DNA from: Rhynchosporium graminicola | Lineage: Eukaryota > Ascomycota > Leotiomycetes > Helotiales > Ploettnerulaceae | NCBI GenBank assembly: GCA_900074885.1 | Contig: FJUW01000007.1 | Location: 66,826-130,825, forward strand | Reading direction: 5' to 3' | Length of the DNA: 64,000 bases | Shown here: positions 32,691-42,838 of the stretch, piece after piece | How the letters are laid out: every line of letters starts with the position of its first letter | Position numbering within the stretch: the stretch's first letter is position 1 | The notes under the pieces: generated by a model | What the model saw: the letters and a program-made list of their open reading frames with translations, nothing else | Told to the model about the DNA's origin: nothing | Database searches by the model: none | Made by a program: the position numbers and the translations under genes

Positions 32691-34571
32691 ATGTTGCTTT
32701 CGACTAGACAAGTTCCCTTGATCCTTCTCTGGGCCCTCCACGAACTCTCTTTAGTATCTGGGTCTGCTTTCAGAATTTCTGATCAGCAATCGATTCTCAA
32801 TCTTCAAAATGAGCAGCAAGAACCAATTCGGAATGAACCAAACCACCCCAAAGCCCTCCCAGCTCTCCTCGATGCGCTGGACGTATTACAAGACGAGTAC
32901 TTCGCAATATGGCAAGGCATATGGCCAACCTCGATCGACTGGACATCTGCCGTCATAGGGACATACCTCTCCGCCTCCCTCAGCACGATCTCCACATCCT
33001 TCTCCTCCCTCTCCTCGCCGAAAGACGCAGAGAACATCCTCAACAAGTACTTCTCCCAACTCTCAGCATCATATTTCGGACAAGATGCTTTTGCCTTACG
33101 ACAAGAAGCGTACGATGATATGTTATGGGTAGTTCTCGGTTGGTTGGAAAGCATAAAATTTATCAATACACATTCCGAGGCGCATTACAACAAGTCCGCG
33201 ACGTCAGGTTGGTACGGCGAGCAATGGACTCCAGCATTTGCACATCGGGCCCATTTGTTCTGGGATATCGCATCCCAAGGTTGGGACACATCTCTATGTG
33301 ACGGAGGAATGATCTGGTCGCCGTATCTCACGCCCTATAAAAATGCGATTACGAATGAACTGTGGATCGCTGCGAGTATATCAATGTATTTGTATTTTCC
33401 TGGGGATGATAATACTTCACCATTTGGTGTGCCTGGGGTTAGGGATGGTGTGGCGAAGCCGCATGATCCAAAATATCTGGCTGCTGCGATTGAGGCGTAT
33501 AAATGGTTGAATGAGAGTAATATGACGGATGCTATGGGGTTGTACGTTGATGGGTATCATATCTCAGGGTGGTCGATTGGAAAACAGAAGAGTGGGTTGA
33601 AGCCTAACACAACATGCGACGAGAGAAATGAAATGGTATGCAATCTATACTCCTAAAAACCGAATCATGTGACTAATTAATGCTAAGGTGTATTCTTACA
33701 ACCAAGGGTAAGTTTGTGGGATTTCAGGCTCTCCTCTTTCCCTTGCCTTGAAATTCATGGAGACATGTCTCGACCCATTCTATAGTAATTTTTTGTTTCG
33801 GTATCACTAACCACTGTTATCTACAGTGTCCTCCTATCAGGCCAGAGAGGTCTCTACGAAGCGACAGGAGCCCGCTCCTATCTCGAGGAAGGCCATCAAC
33901 TCATTAAAAACGTAATCGCAGCCACAGGGTGGAACTTAGAATACCACAACATCTTTCCAGAAGAGAATTCTCATGGTCCAAAGCTCGGAAAATGGCATGG
34001 ACTAGGTCGTTCTGGTATCATGGAAGAATCGTGCGATGAAGAAGCGTATTGTTCTCAAGATGGACAGACATTCAAGGGAATTTTCTTTCATCATCTGACC
34101 TTATTCTGTGCGTTACTTCCTGAACACTTGGTTCTGCCCAGCGAGTTGTACTTGACCAAGGAGGTGCCAAGCAACCCCAAAGAGGTTAAGGGATGGCATG
34201 ATAAGATGTGTTTGAGATACGGGAATTGGATCGAGCATAATGCTAAAGCAGCTCTGAGCACACTCGATGCAGATGGAAAGTTTGGGATGTGGTGGGGTGC
34301 GCCTGCTCATTCTGAACACGAACACAAGCCTGATATTGAGGTTGGGATACCGGGCCATGCTGTCGATTATCGAAATAATGGGATTCCACAGCTGTGGAAA
34401 GAAAAGAAGGGGTCGGGACGAGATGTGGGGAGGAAAAGGGTTGTTAAGACTGATGATAGGGGGATGAGAATTCGAGATCTAAATGATCGAGGGAGAGGGA
34501 GGACGGTCGAGACGCAAGGTGGCGGTGTTATGGTCTTGAGAGCATTGTGGGAAGTGGTGGAGACTAGATGA
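32691..34571 (+). CDS. GH76 family protein (alpha-1,6-mannanase-like)
   Basis: Secreted protein of the family that includes bacterial alpha-1,6-mannanases and the fungal cell-wall proteins Dfg5/Dcw1. Exons 32691-33635, 33688-33707 and 33827-34571 (569 aa); the middle exon is just 20 bases. Signal peptide LLSTRQVPLILLWALHELS. The catalytic Asp pair is in QEAYDDMLWVVLGWLE (about residue 140), followed by GWDTSLCDGGMIWSPYLTPY, NELWIAAS and the conserved YNQGVLLSGQRGLYEATG, which is what the 20-base exon helps to build. The C-terminal third has FKGIFFHHL and a GMWWGAP motif. No GPI-like hydrophobic tail. Mannan processing in wall or nutrient use is inferred. Confidence 0.88.
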
Positions 34572-36861
34572 AAATGGTTAGGTGCATTATCGCTGCATGA
34601 ATTGATGTGTATGTGGGTAATTGATACGGAGTTTGGGTTGGCTGGTTGGAGACATATCTATGTAAATAGGCATTTGATGAAAGGAGCATATGAGCATTTG
34701 ACTTGGACCAGGCAAATCCTTCCTCAAGAAGCTGAAACCGTCCTGAGATCCAAGAAGTTACTTTAATCCAATGCCTTATGACCTTGGAAATCATGCACCC
34801 ATAAACGTTATTTTATAGATCGATCAGTTAAAACCCTAGACAGTAATCGGTCTCCAGATCAGGATTTTCAACTTACAATCTTAAGAGCCTCGCTTTGAAG
34901 AAGTAACGCAAGGACCTCAAGGACTCTAAGGGATCTAAAAGTGCCAGGAGCAGGGGCTATAGAAAGCGATCCTCTGCTGATTTTCACTCCACTGTTAAGT
35001 GGTGGTTTGTCAGCGGCGATCTTTGATATCTATAGCGGATCAAGCATTTCCAAGCCGTTCCCGGCAAGCCGTCATCATGCCAAAACAGTTTGTACTTCGA
35101 TCACTAATCTCTTTGAGGCTCAAGTTCTGACGGATCTTTTATGATTACCAATTTATGGTCCCTTTTGTGGTTAATTCTGTTGACTCGGATTTGCTTTCGG
35201 GGTGTGCGCAGGCCTATTAATCATTATATGGTACCTCGAACATTCGAAGATTTGTCTGCACGGTATTTCAGACCTTCAATCTAAATATGGGCCACATCCA
35301 CACTTGCGGATGAAGGGTCCATCTTAGTGGAAAGCTATGATGGTATCTACGTTTCTGATCTGTTTATCGATTGGGACGTCTCCTTCCCCTTTGCAGTACT
35401 CTACTGCTTAACTGTCGATACCGATTTAATACTTAATGTTTTCTGCCTTCGTGGTTGATATGTTTTCTAAAAAACCAGTTGCTTTGAAGCCTTGAATTCA
35501 AGCTCGGAGAAGCGTCTACATCAATGGTTTTTGTTCTAAATATTGGGAGAGGTTCGGGATTCAAGATGAGAGGGTTACGATACAGAGGCAGCTGGAGCAG
35601 CAATACGTAATTCATATCGCGAATTCACCGCCGCCCTAGAATTGGATATCGAATCCCCAGGCCCATCCCCTACTCACCAACCCGCCTACAACCAAGTCAC
35701 GCCTCCAGGTTGGCGAGGTATATGGGGCATCAAACGTATGCGGATTGGTAAGGAAGCCCACTTTCTATTCCTTTCAACTTTCGATGTTTTTTTGTTTTCT
35801 CTTAAACTTTGATTTTACTTTTGCTCGATACATGTTCGAGGAAGTCTTACTAAAATTCCTCTCGGGCAAAGGGCCGAGGAAACTTGGGACTGGATAGAGC
35901 ATGTGGGCTTGATCAATACGGATTTCAATGTCTTTGATGGATCGAGCAATACAGACAGTTGTTCTGGTGTGGCTTACGTCCAATTCTCATATAAGCAGGG
36001 AGTCTTCCTATTCGGGCAGACTGTTATGTACGATTTCGTGAACCCTGTTTTCCCTCTCCTCCTAAGCACTCCAGTCTTGGCACACGAAGCGAAGTAAACA
36101 ACAACAATTAAACCAGCCTCTCCTTAGACAAACCATTCCAGCACCTGAAAAACCCGCCTCAGGCCTTTATAAGAGTACCGGCATTTTTAAATGACGGGAT
36201 CATGTACGACTCAGCCTGCGAGCCTCGCCGAGTGTGGCGACGAATGAGACGGTGGAAATTAGAAAGGGGAATGTGATTACCGGGGCGAAGGGAGCTAAGG
36301 ATGTGATTATCTTTCTGGTGTGTTAGGGGGCGTAGGAGTTGTGGTTACGAGGTCTTGAGACCAAAAATAGATGGTGAAATCTAGATTTAGACTTCTGGCA
36401 AGAAGCTGTTGTAGACGTACGGCATTGCTTCTTAAAAGGAATGAAATTGATAAGGCAGATGGTCGGCTGATTTGAGAAGACTTGGAAGCTTTCAAAGGTC
36501 AGCAAGGACGCCACGAAAACCAGCCTCAAACCCGTGGTCTCATCAAAGTGTCCAGCAATTTGCTTTACCAGATGTTATTTGCGAACAGTATTCTTCATGA
36601 GCCATTGCGAACGAGATGCTGCTCAATCGTGGACAAGGCGGTTCTGACCTGGGAGGTACGTCCACCTCTCCAATGAAGGTCGACAGTGCGAACTGACAAC
36701 ATCGTGAAAATCACGAAGCGCGCAGCTAGCAGGATTCATGGAGTGTACCTCATGCAGAAAACGTAGTTTAAACGACGAGGAAATGATTGAATACCAATGC
36801 CATGCTCGCGAGTCCGCAGTTTACAATCAAACATCCAGAAGTGAACCACAACAGAATTCCC
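34572..36861. other. Intergenic with unassigned exon-like fragments, 2.3 kb
   Basis: Between the GH76 gene (plus) and the 3' end of the PDAP1-like gene (minus). The first kilobase shows no coding signal; exon-like fragments lie at 35570-36325 and are listed separately. Confidence 0.5.
35570..36325 (+). pseudogene. Unassigned exon-like fragments, possibly a decayed gene
   Basis: I do not recognise a family. Three plus-strand stretches look protein-like. (1) 35570-35747, containing SYREFTAALELDIESP and TPPGWRGIWGIKRMRIG, ends at a good donor (GTAAGG). (2) About 35842-36097, containing KIPLGQRAEETWDWIEHVG and INTDFNVFDGSSNTDS, is open until TAA at 36095. (3) About 36212-36325, containing NETVEIRKGNVITGAKGAK and ending IIFLVC before TAG. 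No start codon or full splice chain could be built, so this may be a broken gene or one with exons I cannot see. All boundaries except the stops are tentative. Confidence 0.3.
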
Positions 36862-37730
36862 TCATTTCTTCGACACCTTCCCTTTACCCTTCGATGGCCC
36901 CATAGCAGCCTCTCTTCTCTTGGCCTCACGAGCATCAATATCAGCCTTCTTCTCTTTGTTAGCCTCCTCTTGCTCCTCTTTCTCAGCCTATACATGTTAG
37001 CTTCGCACTCTACACAGTCAGCCAAACATACCAGTTTCCTCGCAGCCTCAGCTTCTCTCTTCTCACGGATTAACTTCAACCTAGCCATATCCGCCTTTGC
37101 CTCATCAGTCTTCCCAGCCTCATGCAACTTTTGATACCTCTCCTTCGCCTGCTGTGCCTGTACCGCCTCTCTCTCCCTACGACTTAGTTCCGCTACAGGC
37201 TTCTTACCCTTGCCCCCAACACTCATATCCTTAACACCCGCCTCGACCTCTTCCACGGTAGGTGGTGCAGCCTTTGCCTGATTTCTAGCAGCCTTGGAAT
37301 GATTGGGGTTGGCTGGCATATCGTCGTCTTCGCTCTCTTCTTCTGAGCTCGATGGCATATCTCCTGCTTCCACGACCTTGCCCTTCTTTCGTGCGATAGC
37401 GGCTTCTTTCTTGGCTTTAGCGGCTTGACGACGCTCTTCACGGGAAAGGGCTGGTTTATTGGTATCTTCTTCCTCGGAAGATGACTCTTCTTCAGATGAT
37501 GACTCCTCTTCAGATGATGATGCGTTTGGGTCCTTTTCTTGGATCTCGTTTCCGTCTGCGTCGAGAGGTCGAAGATTCTTGGAGAAGTGCTTGCCACCTG
37601 ATAGAGTCAGTACATATATTTGTCATATGTCATGCTGCGTTGAGCAGTTTGTATTCGTACCTCCTCGTGTGAATTTCTTGAATTTTCCACCTCTACCGCG
37701 AGCACCTCCTGGGGGTCCGCCTGGCGCCAT
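36862..37730 (-). CDS. PDAP1/PP28-type casein-kinase substrate phosphoprotein
   Basis: Homolog of the 28-kDa heat- and acid-stable phosphoprotein (HASPP28/PDAP1). Exons on the minus strand: 37661-37730, 37032-37597 and 36862-36987 (253 aa), all GT-AG. The N-terminus is the conserved [20 protein letters not shown], followed by [14 protein letters not shown] triple SSSEEE tract (casein-kinase-II-like sites) precedes the conserved [21 protein letters not shown] second acidic patch is [13 protein letters not shown]. The PDAP1 signature [20 protein letters not shown] sits in the second half, and the C-terminus is Lys/Glu-rich and probably coiled coil. The molecular role of the family is unclear; the human protein was found as a PDGF-associated factor. 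Confidence 0.87.
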
Positions 37731-38525
37731 TTTGCTTGTGTGAACGATGAAATTGTATGTGTTCGTCGGTAGCTGTGTTATGAGTCGAATGCGATGATTG
37801 TTTTGAGGCTGTGCGATCTGATATCGATCAACAGTTATGTACGATTTTGAGTCCAGTCACAGAAGATGTATTTGAAGAGACATCTTGGAGGGGCAGAGGG
37901 GTAGATTACCCCACCAACAGTAACCGCTAAGCATCTAGCGTAAAAGTCACATGCTTATTCTACGAAAAACTGCTATATATTGCGGATCCATCTCGTCCTC
38001 TTCTTCTCTCCTTACATAAAACACAATCCTTCGTATTCACTCTAAACGCCCAGCAATGGCACTCGGAGGGGAAAACGGAGGAGAGAGGAGAACTTTTCGT
38101 TGAAACTTACCCTGCGGCCTGTGGCATGAGAATGCATTGGGTACGGAGAAATATTTTACGACGGGACATACACCAAAACCTGAACGGCTGCAATAAAGAC
38201 AGTCGATTGGAGGGAGGACAAAGGGAAAAAAAAATTGATTGCCCTGCTCACTAGATGGTATCAATCGTAGCATGTGAGTGAGGCAGCCAAGGTGTGGTGC
38301 TATGGCTGGTTTTGGAGGCGGAACAAAGGATTCTATCGTGAATGAATTGCTTCAAGTCTTTGTCCTACATCTACATGTTTTAGCATTCAGCGATGCACAT
38401 TCTTTACGTGTGACTGCAACAGTATATATACATAATTGCCCTTGACTTTCGAGAACTCTGGGAAGTTTATTTTAATACCATCGAGATCTCAAGTGTCGCT
38501 GAAACAATTTCACCACAGTAACACC
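37731..38525. promoter_or_regulatory. Divergent promoter region (PDAP1-like / hypothetical), 795 bases
   Basis: The two flanking starts point away from each other. Short frames inside have no family resemblance. Confidence 0.5.
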
Positions 38526-39071
38526 ATGTCTTCCTGCGGGCATAGCACAATATTCTGCTTCCTTCCACCAACCCTGACATTCCTTTCGGAGAACTTTAAC
38601 ACGCTCATCCCCAATACTTCTATCAACCGTAGGCATCTCCGGTGTCGACTATGCGATTTACTCGATACCCAGGCCCTGGCCAACCTCGCAGAGACCTCCC
38701 AAGGTCTAGAGTCAGAAGCCGATATCGAAAAGCAGATCCTCGAGCTCAAAGAAGCTATCACGGAAGGTACCCAGAAAGATACGGGAAATGCTCTGCCCAG
38801 GTTGCAGAAAAAGATGAATGATGCGGTGAAGGCGACAGATCAGAGAATTATAGAGGCTTGGAAGGGGCATTGGGCTATCTGGGGACCGGGTGAGGGACCT
38901 GATAGAGCTGATGAAGAGGTTTGGGATGTAGAGATCGAGATAGAATTCCCCGATGAGGAGATTAAAGCTGAGGAGAAGGTACAGATTCCTTCTGAGGCGG
39001 CTGGCAAAGCTGCTGTCAAGAGATCTATTAAAGCTAGCGCAGATCGTTCTTCTAAGAAGAGTAAGAAGTAG
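38526..39071 (+). CDS. Small hypothetical protein with CGH...CxxC start
   Basis: Single exon, 181 aa; I do not recognise a named family. The start MSSCGHSTIFCFLPPTL is followed by NRRHLRCRLC, so Cys/His residues could bind zinc. The middle (about residues 55-110) is a charged helix with regular Leu/Ile spacing (EADIEKQILELKEAI), likely coiled coil. A conserved-looking block is IIEAWKGHWAIWGPG, and the tail is acidic and then Lys/Ser-rich (SSKKSKK). The ATG at 38526 is preferred over an upstream in-frame TTG. The overall shape recalls a group of small ascomycete proteins that begin with a Cys-x-His pair. Confidence 0.6.
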   Translation: MSSCGHSTIFCFLPPTLTFLSENFNTLIPNTSINRRHLRCRLCDLLDTQALANLAETSQGLESEADIEKQILELKEAITEGTQKDTGNALPRLQKKMNDAVKATDQRIIEAWKGHWAIWGPGEGPDRADEEVWDVEIEIEFPDEEIKAEEKVQIPSEAAGKAAVKRSIKASADRSSKKSKK

Positions 39072-39444
39072 AAATTCTCGCCCTTCAGGCTTTGGACAAA
39101 TCATGGCATTTCAAAATCATATAAACTGATCACAATCTGAATACATCTCGAAGCACGTGTTACGAGAGTGGCTAGTCCCAAATATGAAATGATTTGAAAA
39201 TATGCATATCCTGAATCATGTTTCACGACATAATTTCCACAGTTTGCTAACAGCCAAAGCAATCCATTCATACCTTCCCAAGAACATAATCAGACTATAA
39301 ACATATTTCCCCATCCAGTAACCTTAGCTTGATTGCACTTCCCAAGCGAGGCGATGCACGCCCAACCACCTGAACTCACCACAATGTCCGACTTCCTTCT
39401 TCCCCTCCTCATCCTCCTCGCTTATCATTACCACCAACTCGCTG
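39072..39444. promoter_or_regulatory. Intergenic, IPK1 promoter, 373 bases
   Basis: Between two plus-strand genes. Contains an ATG at 39384-39386 whose frame is not that of IPK1, so it could be an upstream open frame in the leader. Confidence 0.45.
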
Positions 39445-40771
39445 ATGGATCCTACAACGACCGGGATTAATTCCCTAAAACTTCCATCAGAAACGACACA
39501 GATCACCATTCCCACTTTGCCTGCAAACGCAAGACTAGAATATCTAGGCGAAGGAGCGGCGAACATCGTATACCGCATCTCTATCTCAAGATCTCCTGTT
39601 CAAGCTAGCACACCACCATTCACTGAGATAGAAGAGTATGGCGAGGGGACGCCACCACCTAGTGAGATTGAACCTTACGAGGGCGAAGAGAATGTTCAAG
39701 ATCTCAGCGTTTTTGACGGTATGTATTGATCTCTCGTAATCAACGAGATGAGAAAGTTTGCCTCATATTCTGAGCTTAATGACTTTCCAAAATCCAAAAA
39801 TCATGCTAATAAGAGAACCAGATAAACTCCTCCGTGTCCGCAAGAATCTACCTACTACGCTGCCCAGTGTTGAAGCGCAAGACCAATGGTCTAAACTCAT
39901 CTTCCCTCTCTTTCCTCCGTCCCAACTCGTACATCAGAGTCTCATCTCATTACGTCCTCAGGGTTACAATCACATCACCGCCTTGAACGCCTCCTTAAAA
40001 TCCGCGGAAGCGCCTTCTCCTTCCGACAAGGACAAGGCACCTGTGATTGCAAGGCCTAAGAAACGACATGGAGTGTATCTAGCAGATGATGAGTACGGAC
40101 TACTTGTTACTGATATGAGTGGCCCTGGTGTCGTGCAATTCAAGCCGAAATGGCTCGCCCAATCAATCTCTGCGCCTGCGGGAGCGTCGAGGTGTAGGCA
40201 GTGCGCTTTACGGGCTCAAAGAGAAGCTTTAGGACCTCAGCAGCACAATCCTGGACTTACGCTCGCCAGGCAGGAGGAATTTTGTCCGCTTAATTTGCTC
40301 TCTGAGGATAAGAATGTAAACATGAACACTGCGAAAGCGATTACATGGCCGCACGCCGAGCCGGATACAGTGGAACAGCTTGAAAATTGGCTCGGGGGAT
40401 TCGGGAGGGAGATGATGAAGGGTCTGAAGGATGCGCAAGTACGTATGGGTGGACGTGGAGTGTTGGCCGCTACCCCCGACGATGAGTACGAGAACCTGAA
40501 TCTGAGAATCGCGATGACGCTCAGAGATTGTTCTGTCTTTGTACGTTTGACGGATGATAAAGGAAAGGAAGCAGGAGAGATTGAGGCCAAAATGGGCGAC
40601 CTCGATGTCAAGAGTTCAGGCAAGTTGTCTTATTGGCAGGAAACGGAACGGTCACTCATTGATGGGGGCTGGTATACCAATAAGGAAGCTGGACGGAATT
40701 GGATGAATGCTTGCTCGTTGACCGCATGCTCTGTTGATCTTTCTAAATCCGAGAAGAAGAAAGACATGTGA
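39445..40771 (+). CDS. IPK1: Inositol-pentakisphosphate 2-kinase
   Basis: Adds the axial 2-phosphate to IP5 to make IP6 (phytate); nuclear, linked to mRNA export and chromatin. Exons 39445-39718 and 39822-40771 (407 aa); the intron has a GTATGT donor and an ACCAG acceptor, joining VFD-DKLLRVRKN. Motifs: the nucleotide loop EYLGEGAANIVYRIS, the LLRVRK lysine strand, the VQFKPKWLAQS motif (EIKPKWL in other members), a Cys pair in CRQCALRAQ, FCPLNLLS, and the C-terminal AMTLRDCSVF that starts the metal-binding end. Acidic insertions rich in Glu/Pro between the first strands are usual for fungal members. Confidence 0.92.
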
Positions 40772-42838
40772 GGAGGTTCGGAATCTTCTTTTATGGAATG
40801 TACGGTATATAGGCAGAGAGGTCCCTCCCGTACAAATCTGGCAGGGTTTTGCCTTGATTTCTACAAGGAGTGCGCAAACACGGTCAAGGTTTTGTCGCCA
40901 AGAGTGGCGCTGATCTACAAGCATACTTATGATCAGCACTTCTTCAGCACTTCTTTTGTTTATTTACTAGAGTAATTGACGTAAATCCTTAATCTTAAGC
41001 CTCTTAATCAACTACTGTAAATCTCTTGATACAAACACTACTTCGAGGTGCGGCAGGTACGGAACGAGATATCGAACCTTCTACGGCCAAGAAACTGTGA
41101 ATCGCTCAGTGACGGTTAGTCGAATAAATAAGTCACTTAACCCCTGGTTTCCACGTACCAAACGTATACAAGTCTACCTACATCTTGGCACCCAACGCGC
41201 CAGTCAGCTGTGCCATGTCACTACTAAGTATGTGTTCCAAATTGATCAGCGACACCTCATCCGATGGTAGCCTGTCCTTTAGTTCAATCATGCCACCAAG
41301 GATGGCTGCTGGTAGGAATTCACGGCACGATTTGCTGATAACAGCAAGGTAATAGGTAAGGCTATGAATAGCTTCACACAAGCAATCGAACGAGGCCACA
41401 ATGGCAGTTTACCAAATTCATCTCGATACGTTAGCTACATGACTAAAAAGAGAAAAAATAGGCGAATGTACCTTGGAGGCAAGGGCAGGGGTAATGAATG
41501 GTTCTGAATGGCAAAATAACTGTCAAGTGACGGTCGCTGGACGGCTCTTGCTTTACATTATTTACATAGCGTAGTCCTCCAAATAGAGAATCACTAGAGG
41601 ACGGTTCTCTAACGGTACTAGAGGCAAGGCCTTCTCGTGCCATCCTAATCGAACACTTAGAGTAAAAACACCTAGTTGCACCTTTAACTTCGGTATCGAC
41701 GTCAGCCTATCAACTTCAATACAGTAATTAAAAGGAGTTGATATTCGGTTAGCAAAAGCATACTCTAAGTGAAACCCAGTACTATTAAAGGGGTGTAATT
41801 GAAGCAGCTTATGCCTGCCCTGCATCTGCCATTCAGTACCGTTCTAGGACCGTTCTTAGCCTTTTGAATCATTCCTAGCTCTAGAATTATTCCCCTTTGA
41901 AGACTGTTCTGACTAAGGAACCGGTAGAGACCTGTCCCCTGGTGATTCCCTATCAAGAGATCTATTCAACGAAGTAGTAACCGTCAGCTGATACTCACCG
42001 GACGATTCTTTTGCCCCTGCGCTTGCCTTTAAGGTAGTGATAACTATGGCTGTATAACTGGGATCTGCACGTTTTTCCTTCGACTTAACTGACTGTAAAT
42101 ACTTGCTTTGTATTAACTATCAATAGAGTGGTATGGCACCAACCTGGGCTGATCATCTACCGGAAAGCGCTGCGTAGATTCTGCCGTTCGTGGGGTATGT
42201 TGCACCAGTCTCCCCAAAACCCCGTACTTAGGTAGGGTAACTAACAGTATGTTAGACAAGTGTTTGGCATCGAAAGGCAATAGTTGCCCTCGATCCAGCT
42301 GCCTCGGTGAGTTACTTTCTTGCAATCTTTGAGTACGTGTAAGGTACTGACTACCTACCTACATAGTGGACGTCGAGCAGAAGGATAAAACTTATGGGAC
42401 CTGCTGGTGAAGGAGGCGAGCAGACGCTAGTACTAGTTATGTTCTGGGCCACAAAGGGAGCTCTCCGGAGCTAATATAAGGCTCCCGTCCTTCGCGAAGT
42501 AGGACTACAATACAATACAAGTCTTGCCCCCCGCCACTTCTAGATACCTTCTTTTCCTACTGTCGCTAGTGATGTGGAGGCTATGATGGTGGCGCATCAC
42601 ACCTTAAATCCGGAACTGAGCTGGGTGTGAAGCGTGATATCGTTGGCACGCCTCGGTGTATCTTATTTCGTGAGCCTCATCATAATACAATATCCAACCT
42701 CAACGCCGCCAGAAACCCAGATGCAGAAACGCCATGATTGAGAGATCTCCCTCTTCCATTCCCTTCATCTCGCATCTCGAAGTCATACTACGCATCCCTT
42801 TTCCGATGTGCTTCGCAGCTCCACCCACCAGTTTACGC
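40772..42838. repeat. Repeat-rich island without intact gene, possible retroelement relic
   Basis: 2.1 kb between the convergent ends of IPK1 (plus) and HAT1 (minus). Short related words recur: an imperfect inverted pair at 41588-41616 and 41920-41948 (24 of 29 bases match), and a looser direct pair at 41517-41543 and 41978-42004 (about 19 of 27), plus a related GTGACGGT word at 41109. Minus-strand frames here are Ser/Arg/Glu-rich but broken by shifts. The segment 42450-42530 has a TATA-like word, a hairpin (42487-42505) and three TACAA copies, features seen in long terminal repeats. No complete element, polymerase or transposase is visible, so identity stays open. Confidence 0.4.
41588..41948. 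repeat. Imperfect inverted repeat, 29-base arms
   Basis: Arms 41588-41616 and 41920-41948. The first reads GAATCACTAGAGGACGG and onward; the reverse complement of the second reads GAATCACCAGGGGACAG and onward. They match at 24 of 29 positions by hand count, and three of the five differences are transitions. Confidence 0.7.

Noticed and set aside
28135..34571. Secondary-metabolite or single catabolic cluster including PEX7, GH10 and GH76
   Set aside because: No synthase, transporter or regulator gene is linked; the neighbours are housekeeping genes.
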